Origin: Bryobacteraceae bacterium
GTDB taxonomy: Bacteria > Acidobacteriota > Terriglobia > Bryobacterales > Bryobacteraceae
DNA length: 64,000 nucleotides
Assembly: GCA_025928545.1 (NCBI GenBank)
Contig: JAICJH010000023.1
Coordinates: 1 to 64,000 of the forward strand
Direction: 5' to 3'
Below, piece after piece: positions 27,547-37,630 of the stretch. The notes beneath the pieces were generated by a model. That model had not been told where the DNA came from, ran no database searches, and saw only the letters and a program-made list of their open reading frames with translations. Numbering within the stretch: the stretch's first letter is position 1; every line of letters starts with the position of its first letter. Position numbers and translations under genes: made by a program.

Positions 27547-28377
27547 TTAATCGGAAACCGTCATCGTCGGCCCGGCTATCCCGGAGGCCTTTTTCGCCTG
27601 CTCAATCACCGCTTCGGCCAGCGTATAGAAAGGACCGCCCCGTGGGTCTTCCGGTCCCGCCGTCGCCACAGGGTGGCCGGTATCGCCGCCGATCCGGACA
27701 TGCGGATCGAGCGGCAATGCGCCCAGGAAATGAATCGCCATGGCGTCGGCTGTCCGCTTTCCGCCGCCGTTGCTGAACACGTCGATTCGCTCATCGCAGT
27801 GCGGGCATTGCAGGTAGCTCATGTTCTCCACCATGCCGAGAACGGGAACTTTGACCTGCTGGAACATCAGCACCGCTTTGCGCGCGTCTTCGAGAGAGAC
27901 TGCCGAGGGCGTCGTCACCACAATGGCGCCGGTCACGGGCGCCGTCTGGATCAGCGACAGCTGTACGTCGCCGGTTCCGGGAGGCAGATCGATAATCAGA
28001 TAATCCAGTTCGCCCCAATCCACGCCACGGATAAATTGCTGGATCACGCTGTGCAGCATCGGTCCACGCCAGACCAGGGGTTTGTCGCCGGGATTCAGAA
28101 AGCCCATCGACATCAGCCGAACACCGTAGTTTTCGAGCGGCTGGATCCGTTCGCCGATCGCCGTGGGCGTGCTGCTTGTCCCCATCATCAGAGGAACGTT
28201 GGGGCCGTAGACATCCGCGTCGAGCAAGCCCGTGTTGTAGCCGAGGTGGGCGAGAGCGATCGCGATGTTCACCGAAACCGTGGTCTTGCCGACTCCGCCC
28301 TTTCCGCTGCCAACTGCGATCAGATTCTTCACACCTGCTATTGGCAGCTTCGGCTGCGCTTGTTGTCCGGGACTCAT
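27547..28377 (-). CDS. Mrp/NBP35-type P-loop ATPase (Fe-S carrier)
   Basis: Predicted iron-sulfur cluster carrier of 276 aa. A deviant Walker A GSGKGGVGKTT is at residues 23-33, followed by LLDADVYGPNVP, IDLPPGTGDVQLSL and the CPHC pair that binds the cluster between subunits. The N-terminal DUF59 domain found in many Mrp proteins is absent, so it is the short form. The ATG at 28377 matches the family start; the frame upstream is antisense to osmC. TAAGAT lies 8 nt before it. Confidence 0.92.
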   Translation of the reverse strand: MSPGQQAQPKLPIAGVKNLIAVGSGKGGVGKTTVSVNIAIALAHLGYNTGLLDADVYGPNVPLMMGTSSTPTAIGERIQPLENYGVRLMSMGFLNPGDKPLVWRGPMLHSVIQQFIRGVDWGELDYLIIDLPPGTGDVQLSLIQTAPVTGAIVVTTPSAVSLEDARKAVLMFQQVKVPVLGMVENMSYLQCPHCDERIDVFSNGGGKRTADAMAIHFLGALPLDPHVRIGGDTGHPVATAGPEDPRGGPFYTLAEAVIEQAKKASGIAGPTMTVSD

Positions 28378-28409
28378 GTACTTTAATCTTAGCGGGACAC
28401 TCTGCATAC

Positions 28410-28880
28410 ATGAAACAACACGAATACACAACGACTCTGCGATGGACGGGAAACCGTGGCACCGGAACCTCCGCATACAACAGTTATGGCCGCGATCACG
28501 AAATCACCGGACCGGCAAAGACGACCACGCTTCACGGTTCGTCCGACCCGCACTTCCGGGGGGACGCTGCCCGCTACAACCCGGAGGATCTTCTGGTTTC
28601 GGCTCTTTCGGCCTGCCATTTATTGAGTTATCTGCACCTGTGCGCGATCAATCAGGTGGTCGTGACGGCTTATGAAGACAACGCAAGGGGCACGATGAAC
28701 GAAAACCGCGATGGGTCGGGCGAGTTCACAGAGGTCATGCTGCGCCCCAGGGTCACGATTACACCCGAATCCAGTTCGGCCAAAGCGATGGCATTGCACG
28801 AGGAGGCCGGGAGGCTTTGCTTCGTAGCCCGAAGCGTCAACTTTCCGGTTCGTCACGAGCCGGTCATCGTCAACGGTTAA
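28410..28880 (+). CDS. OsmC family peroxiredoxin-like protein
   Basis: Thiol peroxidase of the OsmC/Ohr group, 156 aa. The two redox Cys are in [11 protein letters not shown] and [16 protein letters not shown], the usual positions. [20 protein letters not shown] is the typical start for the YhfA-like branch. It probably reduces organic hydroperoxides. The next gene, tkt, follows at once, so the two are likely cotranscribed; the 32-nt gap to mrp on the other side holds control elements for both directions. Confidence 0.92.
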   Translation: MKQHEYTTTLRWTGNRGTGTSAYNSYGRDHEITGPAKTTTLHGSSDPHFRGDAARYNPEDLLVSALSACHLLSYLHLCAINQVVVTAYEDNARGTMNENRDGSGEFTEVMLRPRVTITPESSSAKAMALHEEAGRLCFVARSVNFPVRHEPVIVNG

Positions 28881-28881
28881 A

Positions 28882-31023
28882 ATGAGTTACCAGGAGAGTT
28901 CATTGTCCACTAAAGACGCGCAGACCCTCGAAAACCTGTGCATTAACACCATCCGGATCCTTTCCGCCGATGCCGTCCAGAACGCAAATTCAGGCCATCC
29001 GGGCATGCCAATGGGCGCAGCCGCCATGGCCTATACGCTCTGGATGAAGCACATGAAGTTCAACCCGAAGAACCCGGGTTGGGCCGACAGGGATCGCTTC
29101 CTGCTCTCGGCCGGTCACGGCTCCATGTTGCTCTATAGCCTGCTCCATCTGACCGGTTACGAGCTTTCGCTCGATGAGATTAAACGCTTCCGGCAGTGGG
29201 AAAGTATGACCCCCGGCCATCCGGAGCGCGGGCATACCCCGGGCGTGGAAGTTGCGACCGGACCGCTCGGTCAGGGTTTCGGTAATGCGGTGGGGATGGC
29301 GATCGCTGAAGCCTGGCTTGCGGCACGCTTCAACAAACCCGGCCACACCATCGTGGATCATCACACTTACGGGATCTGCGGCGATGGCGATCTGATGGAA
29401 GGCATCACCAACGAAGCTGCATCGCTCGCCGGGCATCTGCAGCTCGGCAAGCTGATTTTCCTTTACGATCAGAACCGGATTACGCTCGCGGGTGGCACGG
29501 ATCTTTGCTTTACGGAGGATGTCGGCAAGCGCTTCGAAGCTCTCGGGTGGCAGACCATCCACGTGGAAGATGGCAATGACACGGCGGCCGTGAGCGCGGC
29601 GCTTGATCAGGCGAAGGCCGAGACGAAGAAGCCGTCGCTGCTGCTCGTGCGTACGCATATTGGCTTCGGCAGCCCGAAAAAGCACGATAATTTCTCTTCG
29701 CACGGCAGTCCGCTGGGTGAAGACGAACTGCTGGCCACGAAGAAAGCCCTCGGCTGGCCGTCGGAAGAAAAATTCTTTTTGCCGGCGGATGCTGTGGCGC
29801 ATTTCCGCGAAGCTATCGATACCGGCGCGAAGGCGCAGGCCGAATGGGAAACCCGCCTCAACGCCTACAAAGCTGCATTTCCAGCGGAAGCCGCGGAATT
29901 TGAAGCCTTCACCGCGGGTAAGCTGCCGGCTGATTTTGCCGCCGACATTCCGAAATGGAAGGCAGGCGATAAGCCGATCGCGACGCGCGTGGCGGGCGGG
30001 GAAGTGATCAACGCGCTGGCGAAGCGCATCACCAATCTCATGGGTGGTTCCGCCGACCTGAATCCTTCGACGAACACCGCTCTCAAAGGTGCGGGCGATT
30101 TTCAGCCTGTAGTAGAAGGTGCTTCCAACATGGGCGCGGTGGGTGGCGGCTGGAACTATGCGGGCCGCAACGTAGCATTCGGAGTTCGCGAGCATGCGAT
30201 GGGTGCGGCGGTGAATGGCATGGCTGCGCATGGCGGCGTCATTCCTTTTGGCGCGACGTTCCTCGTGTTTTCGGACTACATGAAGCCCTCGATTCGTCTC
30301 TCGGCGCTCAGCCATCTCAAATCGATTTGGGTTTTCACGCATGACAGCATCGGCGTAGGAGAAGACGGGCCTACCCATGAGCCGATTGAACAGTTGGCGG
30401 GGCTTCGCGCGATTCCGTGTCTGACGGTGATCCGTCCCGCGGATGCTACCGAGACCGCCGAGGCCTGGGTCTACGCAGTTGGCCGCGAAGCCCCGACGCT
30501 GTTTGCGCTCTCGCGACAGAATGTTCCTCATCTGGACCGCAGCACCGCGAAAGGGGATGCGTCGAAAGGCGCGTACATTCTTGCCGAAGCGGATGGCGGA
30601 AAGCCCGACGTGCTTCTTATCGGGGCAGGCTCGGAAGTGCAGCTTTGCGTGGCGGCGAAAGAGCGGCTGAAGGGCTACGGCGTGAATGCCCGCGTGGTCA
30701 GTATGCCGTCGATGAATCTGTTCGAACAACAGGATGCGGCTTACCGCGAGAGCGTGCTGCCGAAGGCAATTCGGGCGCGCGTCACAGTGGAAGCAGGGTC
30801 GACGTTCGGGTGGGATCGGTGGGCGGGCAGCGAAGGCGAGATCATCGGTCTTGAGCGCTTCGGCGCTTCGGCGCCAGGTGAAGAAGTGATGCAGCGCCTG
30901 GGATTCCGCGCTGAAAACGTGACTGCGGCCGCGCTCAGGGTACTGGGCCGCGCTGCCGATGCCAAGAAGGAGAGCGACGCACCGCTTGGATTTACTGTGG
31001 CCGCTCCCATGCACCATGCGTAA
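28882..31023 (+). CDS. tkt: Transketolase
   Basis: ThDP enzyme of the non-oxidative pentose phosphate pathway, about 713 aa. The N-terminal ThDP domain has [28 protein letters not shown] and [13 protein letters not shown]; the Pyr domain has [15 protein letters not shown] with the catalytic Glu; the C-terminal domain follows [13 protein letters not shown]. The ATG at 28882 is 1 nt after the osmC stop but has no SD. AGGAG at 28892-28896 points to TTG 28903 as an alternative start seven codons later. The gene end overlaps the next start. Confidence 0.96.
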   Translation: MSYQESSLSTKDAQTLENLCINTIRILSADAVQNANSGHPGMPMGAAAMAYTLWMKHMKFNPKNPGWADRDRFLLSAGHGSMLLYSLLHLTGYELSLDEIKRFRQWESMTPGHPERGHTPGVEVATGPLGQGFGNAVGMAIAEAWLAARFNKPGHTIVDHHTYGICGDGDLMEGITNEAASLAGHLQLGKLIFLYDQNRITLAGGTDLCFTEDVGKRFEALGWQTIHVEDGNDTAAVSAALDQAKAETKKPSLLLVRTHIGFGSPKKHDNFSSHGSPLGEDELLATKKALGWPSEEKFFLPADAVAHFREAIDTGAKAQAEWETRLNAYKAAFPAEAAEFEAFTAGKLPADFAADIPKWKAGDKPIATRVAGGEVINALAKRITNLMGGSADLNPSTNTALKGAGDFQPVVEGASNMGAVGGGWNYAGRNVAFGVREHAMGAAVNGMAAHGGVIPFGATFLVFSDYMKPSIRLSALSHLKSIWVFTHDSIGVGEDGPTHEPIEQLAGLRAIPCLTVIRPADATETAEAWVYAVGREAPTLFALSRQNVPHLDRSTAKGDASKGAYILAEADGGKPDVLLIGAGSEVQLCVAAKERLKGYGVNARVVSMPSMNLFEQQDAAYRESVLPKAIRARVTVEAGSTFGWDRWAGSEGEIIGLERFGASAPGEEVMQRLGFRAENVTAAALRVLGRAADAKKESDAPLGFTVAAPMHHA
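28892..28896 (+). promoter_or_regulatory. SD sequence favouring a later tkt start
   Basis: AGGAG ends 6 nt before an in-frame TTG at 28903. It would give a transketolase beginning [11 protein letters not shown], which still covers the whole family alignment. Confidence 0.45.
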
Positions 31024-31927
31024 GCTGTCGTTGCTCCTGGTCATCACTGCCGTTATCGCATTCGGTGGGTCCGTTCTTGTGCCTGCGGTTGCCGATGCTG
31101 CACGGGCAGGCGACTTCAAGACGGCTGAGTCGATGCTGAAGGCCTATCGCGCGCAACGGGGTGTGACTCCGGAGTATGTGGAGGCGTATTCGTGGGTCGG
31201 GCGCGGCGAACTGGGGGCAAAGAAATATCAAGCTGCTCTCGACAATGCGCAGGCGGTCCGCGATCTCTGCCTGAAGCAACTGACGGGGCGTAAGCTGGAT
31301 GCCGAACCCAGTCTGCCGACTGCACTGGGTGCATCTATCGAGGTGACCGGTCAGGCCCTGGCCCACACAGGGCAACTCGATCAGGGCGTTACTTTCCTGC
31401 GGGCCGAACTGGAGAAGTGGAAGGCAACTTCTATTGAGGCGCGCATCCAGAAGAATATTAATCTCCTTTCGCTCGAAGGCAAGCCGGCGCCTGCTCTCGA
31501 TATTGCAAATCACGTGGCCGGGCCGCAGCCCCGGCCATTGACGGCGCACTCAGGTCATCCCGTACTGCTCTTCTTCTGGGCCCACTGGTGCGTGGATTGC
31601 AAACAGGAGATCCCGATTATCCAGCAGATCCAGAAGGCTTACAAAGCGAAGGGACTGGAGATCATTGCGCCGACCCAGCACTACGGCTACGTCGCAGGTG
31701 GTGAGGATGCGCCGCGCTCCATCGAAACGCCGTATATCGGGAAAATCTTTGCGCAGTATTACGCCGGATTGGGCAATGTGGAAACTCCGCTCAGCGAGGC
31801 GAACTTCGCACGGTACGGAGTCAGCACAACACCGACGCTGGTGCTGTTGAACTCAGCCGGCAAGGTGACGCTCTATCATCCGGGAGCGATGACTTTCGAC
31901 GAACTCGCGACAGCTTTGCGCCGGTAG
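31016..31927 (+). CDS. TlpA-like exported thioredoxin
   Basis: Periplasmic thiol-disulfide protein of 303 aa. A signal sequence or anchor ([20 protein letters not shown]) leads into a helical TPR-like part ([37 protein letters not shown]). The thioredoxin domain starts near residue 165 with the active site [15 protein letters not shown] and the cis-Pro in [14 protein letters not shown]. The ATG at 31016 lies inside tkt (8-nt overlap), so it is coupled to it. Its 3' end overlaps the convergent permease gene by 52 nt. Confidence 0.87.
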   Translation: MRKLSLLLVITAVIAFGGSVLVPAVADAARAGDFKTAESMLKAYRAQRGVTPEYVEAYSWVGRGELGAKKYQAALDNAQAVRDLCLKQLTGRKLDAEPSLPTALGASIEVTGQALAHTGQLDQGVTFLRAELEKWKATSIEARIQKNINLLSLEGKPAPALDIANHVAGPQPRPLTAHSGHPVLLFFWAHWCVDCKQEIPIIQQIQKAYKAKGLEIIAPTQHYGYVAGGEDAPRSIETPYIGKIFAQYYAGLGNVETPLSEANFARYGVSTTPTLVLLNSAGKVTLYHPGAMTFDELATALRR

Positions 31928-33177
31928 ATCGCCCATGCCGAGAGAATCCCGACGCCGGTTCCGACGGCGAGTTTGCCTTCGAAGATCCAGACTTGTGTGA
32001 CGCCTCCGGGTGGTACGCAGGCGCACAGGATTGCGAGCAGCGTGACTCCCCAGCCCGATATCGCGCTCAGACGGTGGCCCGCTTTCCAGGCACTGCCGAA
32101 GATGTAGACGAAGGGAATGAAGCCCACGATCACCATCAGCGAAACGATGGTGTCATAGGCCGCCCGGACGGTATCGCCGATCTGCATCAGCACCAGCAGG
32201 GCCGATGCCAGCAGGCCTAAAGCAAGTATCGAAACGTGCGGCGTGTTCCAGCGTGGATGAACTTTCCCGAAGGCGGCGGGAAGCAAGCCATCCACACCGG
32301 CAGCGAAGGGCATTCGCGATACCGACGATCCCAGGCCGCCGAACTGTCCGACCGCGGAGACAAAGACGAGAGCCGCGAATGCCGATGGCAGCCATGGCAA
32401 GCCGAGCGCGATTCCCGCGGCATGGCCCGCCTGATTGAGGCCGTCCAGTTCGCTCACCTTGTCAGCCGGAAGCAGCACGAGAACTGCCGCCGTTGCGCCC
32501 GCATAGAAGGCGACCGTCACGAGCGATGAGATCCATGCGGCGCGCGGCAGCGTGCGTTTGGGATCGCGCACTTCGGCACCCATCAGGCCGACGAGTTCCA
32601 TGCCGCTCATGGCGAAGGCAATGGCGGACCAAAAACTGACCGTATTCCAGTTGAAGTCGGGGAGCACATGAAACGAGGTCGCGGAGGGGTGGTGTCGCAA
32701 CGCGGCGATTACCAGGACGATGGCGAGAAGCCAGGACGCCGCCGCACCTAAATCGACGGTCAGCTGACCGGTCCTGACGCCGAGAATATTTACGCCCAAG
32801 GCGAGCCATATCGCAGCGAGGCACACGATCAGCAGCGAGGCACGGCCGGTTGGACCGATGGCGGTTCCGATATAAAACATGGCGGCGCCGGGGAGCCACA
32901 CGACGATGCTCATCCAGTAGAGCCAGAAGCAGAGGAAGCCGTGCCAGGGGCCGAAGTCGTGGCGCGTCCAGATATACATGCCACCAGCCTGGGGATGACG
33001 GACCGTGAGAGCGGCCACCGCGATTGCGAGCGGTAATGAAAGCCCCAGCGCCCCGAGGCACCACAGCAGGATCGCGCCCGGACCGGCGTGCGCCGCGGCC
33101 GGAATCCAGCGGGTTCCGATGATACAGGCAAGAGCGAAGAACGTAATTTCGCGAGTGCGGAGGGTGCGCCGAAGCAT
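31876..33177 (-). CDS. APC superfamily amino acid permease
   Basis: Inner-membrane transporter of 433 aa with about 12 hydrophobic helices. REITFFALACIIGTRW near the N-terminus corresponds to the substrate-binding GxG stretch of helix 1, and AFAMSGMELVGLMGAEVRDPKRTLPRA is the helix 6/loop signature with E and the conserved P. Substrate is not predictable. TAAACTGG lies just before the ATG. The last 17 codons are antisense to the TlpA-like gene. ThrC is upstream on the same strand with 8 nt between, so the two may be one unit. Confidence 0.87.
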   Translation of the reverse strand: MLRRTLRTREITFFALACIIGTRWIPAAAHAGPGAILLWCLGALGLSLPLAIAVAALTVRHPQAGGMYIWTRHDFGPWHGFLCFWLYWMSIVVWLPGAAMFYIGTAIGPTGRASLLIVCLAAIWLALGVNILGVRTGQLTVDLGAAASWLLAIVLVIAALRHHPSATSFHVLPDFNWNTVSFWSAIAFAMSGMELVGLMGAEVRDPKRTLPRAAWISSLVTVAFYAGATAAVLVLLPADKVSELDGLNQAGHAAGIALGLPWLPSAFAALVFVSAVGQFGGLGSSVSRMPFAAGVDGLLPAAFGKVHPRWNTPHVSILALGLLASALLVLMQIGDTVRAAYDTIVSLMVIVGFIPFVYIFGSAWKAGHRLSAISGWGVTLLAILCACVPPGGVTQVWIFEGKLAVGTGVGILSAWAIYRRKAVASSSKVIAPG

Positions 33178-33185
33178 GAGCCAGT

Positions 33186-34481
33186 TTAACCGGCGAGCAG
33201 TGCTGTGATCTTCTCGGCGTCGTTGGGAACGACTATCGGGGCATTGCCGAAGTTGGGCTTGATCGGGGAGCTATCGGGGGCCTGTAAAGCGCCGGTGTGA
33301 TAGCGATAGATGTAATCGGGGTCCTTCAGGACATTGCCGGTGAGCACGGCGACCACATCGGCATTACGGTCGAGTTTGAGTTTGCGGATCCCGGCGAGAG
33401 TTGCGGCCGACGCCGGCTCGCAGCCGATCCCGCTGTGTCCAATGACTGCCTTCGCATCCGCGATCTCCTGCTCGGTGACGCTTTCGACCACGCCATTGGA
33501 AGTTTCGATTTCGAACTGCGCTTTCGGCCAACTCACGGGATCGCCGATCTTGATCGCCGTGGCGAGCGTTTCGGGATGGCCCTGCGCCTCAAATGGTTTC
33601 GAGCCCTTCTCGCGCATGTACTCGTAGAACGGCGAAGCTCCTGCTGCCTGAATGACGGCGAGCCGCGGCAGCCGGTCAATGAAACCGAGTTGATGCAGTT
33701 CGCGCAAGCCCTTGCCGAAGGCCGAGACATTGCCGAGATTACCGCCCGGCAGAACCACCCAGTCGGGCACTTTCCAGTCGCGCTGGTCCATCATTTCGAT
33801 GACGATGGATTTCTGCCCTTCGATGCGGAAGGGGTTGATGGAGTTCAGCAGATAGATGCCGAGCCGTTCCGTCAGAACACGGACCAGAGCCAGGATCTGA
33901 TCGAAGTTCGCATCCACCTGAAAAGTTTTGGCGCCGTATTCCAGGGCCTGAGCGAGCTTGCCGTACGCGATATTGCCATTCGGGATGAAGATCAGCGGAT
34001 CGAGTCCGCCGGCGCTGGCGTAAGCAGCCATGGAGGCGGATGTGTTGCCTGTGGAGACGCAGGCCACACGCTTCATACCGAGACGACGGGCCTGTGCGAC
34101 TCCGGCGGTCATCCCGTTGTCTTTAAAAGAACCCGTGGGGTTGAAGCCCTGGTGCTTGAAGGTGATGTTGGCGAGACCGCCATAGGCTGCGGCGCGGACC
34201 GATTGCAGCAGCGGTGTATTGCCCTCGCGCAACGTGACCACGCTGTTGTAGTCATCCAGAAACGGAAAGAGTTCGCGGTAGCGCCAGACACCGCTTTGAT
34301 CGAGCGGATTATTCTCCATACGGCGTTCGCGCCAGATGCGCTTCAGCAGATGGACGTCGATATCTGAAAAATCGTACTTCGCTTCGAGCAGCCCGCCGCA
34401 TTTCGGGCAGTTATAGATGATTTCGTTGATTCCGAAAGACGCGCGGCACGCTGGTGCGATGCAGTTCAGGCAGGGTTGCAT
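33186..34481 (-). CDS. thrC: Threonine synthase
   Basis: PLP enzyme that converts O-phosphohomoserine to threonine, 431 aa. N-terminal Cys pairs (PCLNCIAPAC and YNCPKCGG) suggest a zinc-ribbon, as in one branch of the family. The PLP Lys is in FNPTGSFKDNGMTAG, the phosphate loop in PGGNLGNVSAFGKG and the C-terminal Ser/Gly region in SGIGCEPASAATLAG. TAAACTGG is found 9 nt before the ATG (hexamer gap 11 nt). Downstream lies the APC permease. Confidence 0.95.
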   Translation of the reverse strand: MQPCLNCIAPACRASFGINEIIYNCPKCGGLLEAKYDFSDIDVHLLKRIWRERRMENNPLDQSGVWRYRELFPFLDDYNSVVTLREGNTPLLQSVRAAAYGGLANITFKHQGFNPTGSFKDNGMTAGVAQARRLGMKRVACVSTGNTSASMAAYASAGGLDPLIFIPNGNIAYGKLAQALEYGAKTFQVDANFDQILALVRVLTERLGIYLLNSINPFRIEGQKSIVIEMMDQRDWKVPDWVVLPGGNLGNVSAFGKGLRELHQLGFIDRLPRLAVIQAAGASPFYEYMREKGSKPFEAQGHPETLATAIKIGDPVSWPKAQFEIETSNGVVESVTEQEIADAKAVIGHSGIGCEPASAATLAGIRKLKLDRNADVVAVLTGNVLKDPDYIYRYHTGALQAPDSSPIKPNFGNAPIVVPNDAEKITALLAG

Positions 34482-34519
34482 GGGGAAATCCCAGTTTAAC
34501 CCTGCCCTGAACGCCTCGA

Positions 34520-37498
34520 TTACTTCGCAGATACTGTAGCCGGCGCTGGTGTCTGGTACAACTGAACCTTCTGGATTGCCCAGGCAGGAGCGTTGGTGGC
34601 CGTTGCGGTTTGTGTGATGCGGATGAACTTCGCTTTCGTCGGTTTGAAGTCCATCACGACCGTATTGCTGTCGCCCTGGCCTTCAGCGAGCGAGACGCCC
34701 CAGGTCTTGCCGTCGAGAGAGGCCTCCACTTTATAACCACGTGGCCACATGCCGGCGTTCTGACCTCCACGGCCGCCGCCACCGAAGCCCGCAAAACCCG
34801 CAAAGCCACCGCCGCCCGCAGGCGCCGCGGGTGGAGTGCCATCCGCGACCGCCGGGGGAGCCGCCGGTGCTCCTCCACGACCACCGGCCGCGCCGCCACG
34901 TCCACCACCGCCACCGCCGCGACCACCACCTCCGGACGCTCCGGCGCCGCCTCTGCCGCCGCCCCCGGGCTGGGCCGGTGCGGGCGCGACGAGTTCCATT
35001 CCCGCCAGCGTAGTTGCCGCGGGCAACTCGATCTGGAACCATGTGCTGGCTGTCTGCGCGGTGCCGGTGGTCCACGAAGTTCCCGGTTTGCCAGCCAGGG
35101 CATTCGCGGCAGTTTCGGGATTCACGCTGGCCGTCGCTTTCCAGTTCTGCTGACCAGGGACAACGGCGGGTACCGATGCTTCCAGTTCGCGAACGGTCCA
35201 CTTCTTATGATTCGGATTCGCGGCCCGCACGGCGGCAACCTGGGCCGGGGTGACAAACGACGCACTATTGCCGAAGCTGTTCCGCAGATAGGACACGACG
35301 TCCGCGATCCACTGGTCGGTGTTCTTGTTCATCGGAACCATTTCTTCCGTGTATGTTTTGCCATCCACCGGACCGTTAAGGCCGGAGAGCACCACGTTGA
35401 TGACGTAGTCCCGATGGGCCAGGACGCGCGCTGAACCCGCGTGCGGCGGAGCCTTCGTGCGGGCCGGGCCGGCGCCGGCCTGCGGTGCGCCTTTGCCATC
35501 GTCGCCGTGGCAGCTGAAGCAAAGTTCTTCGTAAACCGCCGCCCCGCGCTGCATGGTCTGCAACTCGGCAGGGGAAAGACCGGCGCGTGAGAAAGTCTGG
35601 ATGGGATAGAGAATCTGGTTGCCGATTTCACGCACGCCGCGGGCTTTGTTTGCCTCTTCGGCGGAGTGGATCGTATTGCGCGCATCCGGGTCCTTCAGCG
35701 TGTTCATCGTGAGCATCGCCTGGATGGTGACGTCGGCTTCCTTATCGGTCTGAGCGGCGCGATTGTAGTCCGCGGCAAACGATTTATCGCCGGCCTTGTA
35801 AAGCGTTTCGCTCGCGCGGATGGCCTGCACGCGCATCTCCGGATGCGAGTCCCGCATTTCGGTGCGCGCCAGGGCGGGATCCAGCGCATTCAGGCCTTCG
35901 AGAGTCCACAGCGCGTGAATGCGCGCCAGTTGATTGTTCGACGTTTTCACCATGGCCTCAAGAGCAGGGACCACCGACTTATCCTGCTTGAGCACCAGCA
36001 GCTTTTGCGCCGTATCGCGCCACCAGCCGATGGGGTTATCGAGATGCGCCACTAACTGGGTTGCCGTTTCATCCAGCATGTGAGGCTGTTCCGTGGCGGC
36101 AGCTTTGCCGTCATACACCAGGCGCCAGACGCGGCCGTAGCTCACAACCTTGTCGAGTTTGTACTGATCGATCTTGGCGCGCAGGTAAGAGCCTGGAGGA
36201 GTCCACTGCGATTCCTGAATGATTCCGTGATACATATCCAGGATGTAGATCAGGCCATCGGGGCCCACGCGGATGTTGACGGGACGGAACAGCGGGTCGG
36301 TACCCAGCACAAACTCGGAACCGGGGTAGGCATTGCGCAGTTGCGTGAGGCCTTCGGTCTTGACGATCTTCGCGCGGCGAATCAGGCGTCCGACGGGTTC
36401 GCAGAACAGGAGATCGCCCTGCATGTCTTCCGGATAACGGTCGCTGCGAACGATGGCAGGGCCGTTCGATGCGGTGACATGATTCAGCGCGCCGATGGGC
36501 AGGCGAACGCGGCGTGTTCCGCCCTGCATATCGCCGATTGTCGGAGCGGGCCACACGGTCAGGAAGTCGGGCTCCGTCTGGTCGGCAACGGAGAACGCGC
36601 CGTACTGGATCGGAACCTGGAAGTTGACCGGGCCACGCTCGCCGCCGGCGTCCACAAACCACATCTTGCCGTAATCGTCCTGCGCGAGACCCCACTGACC
36701 GCCATTCGGGCCGGTGGATTCTTTCAGGATGCCGTTCGGGGTCCAGCGGAAGCGAAATGCGTTATAGGTGCTGTAAATCCAGTTGTCCAGGCCCCAGATG
36801 AAGCCGCTCTCCTGATGTTCCAGGTTGCCTCTGACGCCCGCGCCCTTAAAGAACACTTCCTTCTGATCGGCGGTGCCGGTGCCTTTCGTATCGACGTATT
36901 CCATGACATCGCTGGCGTCGGTATCGATCGAAAGGATCTTGTTTTTATCCAGCGGCAGAACCATGCGTGGCAGAACCATCTTGTCGACGAAGACACCATG
37001 CTTGTCGTACTTGCCGTCGCCTTTCGTGCTCTCGTGTGTGCTGATCCGGCTGACGGGATCATACTCGTTGTTGCCGTCGGCATCCGGCATGTAGGTGCGC
37101 ATTTCCGTGATGAACATGCGCCCGTTGCCGTCCCATTCGATGGAGGACGGATTGATGATTGTGGGATCCGAAAGGACCAGTTCCATATGGAAACCGGCTG
37201 GCAGGATGAAGTGTTTGGCTTCTTCCTGCGCGGGGAGCGGCTTAATGGGCTCCTTAGGGGTAAAGTCCGCGCCGGGATTGTCGACCGTGACATCGCCCGT
37301 TCCTCTGCCGCCACCTCTGCCCGCCGCCGGAAGAACTCCGCGCCCACCACCGGCTCCGCGTCCCGCGCCCTGAGCGGGCGGTTGCGGCTGTGCCGGGGTT
37401 TGGGCAAACAGGGCCAGACCAATCAGCGTGACTGATGTCGCGGTCGCGATGGCCCAGCCGAGACGGCCAGGGTGTGAGCGTTTGATTCCTGTGCGCAT
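34520..37498 (-). CDS. Exported membrane-bound-dehydrogenase/cytochrome c protein with discoidin domain
   Basis: A 992-aa exported protein. Order of parts: signal sequence (18-33), Gly/Arg-rich linker (about 43-68), beta-propeller of the PVC-type membrane-bound dehydrogenase kind (about 95-470, with FHMELVLSDPTIINPSSIEWD and GPDGLIYILDMYHG), HEAT-like helices (480-640), a mono-heme cytochrome c (CFSCHGDDGKG near 665, distal Met in EEMVPM) and an F5/8C discoidin-like domain at the end. The discoidin domain is interrupted by about 80 Gly/Ala/Pro residues. Likely periplasmic electron transfer from a carbohydrate or alcohol substrate; substrate unknown. Confidence 0.85.
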   Translation of the reverse strand: MRTGIKRSHPGRLGWAIATATSVTLIGLALFAQTPAQPQPPAQGAGRGAGGGRGVLPAAGRGGGRGTGDVTVDNPGADFTPKEPIKPLPAQEEAKHFILPAGFHMELVLSDPTIINPSSIEWDGNGRMFITEMRTYMPDADGNNEYDPVSRISTHESTKGDGKYDKHGVFVDKMVLPRMVLPLDKNKILSIDTDASDVMEYVDTKGTGTADQKEVFFKGAGVRGNLEHQESGFIWGLDNWIYSTYNAFRFRWTPNGILKESTGPNGGQWGLAQDDYGKMWFVDAGGERGPVNFQVPIQYGAFSVADQTEPDFLTVWPAPTIGDMQGGTRRVRLPIGALNHVTASNGPAIVRSDRYPEDMQGDLLFCEPVGRLIRRAKIVKTEGLTQLRNAYPGSEFVLGTDPLFRPVNIRVGPDGLIYILDMYHGIIQESQWTPPGSYLRAKIDQYKLDKVVSYGRVWRLVYDGKAAATEQPHMLDETATQLVAHLDNPIGWWRDTAQKLLVLKQDKSVVPALEAMVKTSNNQLARIHALWTLEGLNALDPALARTEMRDSHPEMRVQAIRASETLYKAGDKSFAADYNRAAQTDKEADVTIQAMLTMNTLKDPDARNTIHSAEEANKARGVREIGNQILYPIQTFSRAGLSPAELQTMQRGAAVYEELCFSCHGDDGKGAPQAGAGPARTKAPPHAGSARVLAHRDYVINVVLSGLNGPVDGKTYTEEMVPMNKNTDQWIADVVSYLRNSFGNSASFVTPAQVAAVRAANPNHKKWTVRELEASVPAVVPGQQNWKATASVNPETAANALAGKPGTSWTTGTAQTASTWFQIELPAATTLAGMELVAPAPAQPGGGGRGGAGASGGGGRGGGGGGRGGAAGGRGGAPAAPPAVADGTPPAAPAGGGGFAGFAGFGGGGRGGQNAGMWPRGYKVEASLDGKTWGVSLAEGQGDSNTVVMDFKPTKAKFIRITQTATATNAPAWAIQKVQLYQTPAPATVSAK

Positions 37499-37630
37499 GA
37501 AGACTTCTACCTCTCGATTGAATTCGGAACTGGACGGTGGACCGACGAGCGTATATCAATATACATCAAAGCTCAGGGTTGCGCGTAATTTCGTATACGG
37601 TATGCAAAGTGCATGCTAAACTGGCAAACC

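Noticed and set aside
28990..31119. 709-aa minus-strand open frame
   Set aside because: It is antisense to transketolase; the protein has no recognisable domain and the plus strand carries all family motifs.
36080..37435. 451-aa plus-strand open frame
   Set aside because: Antisense to the cytochrome protein, no domain, no start signals.
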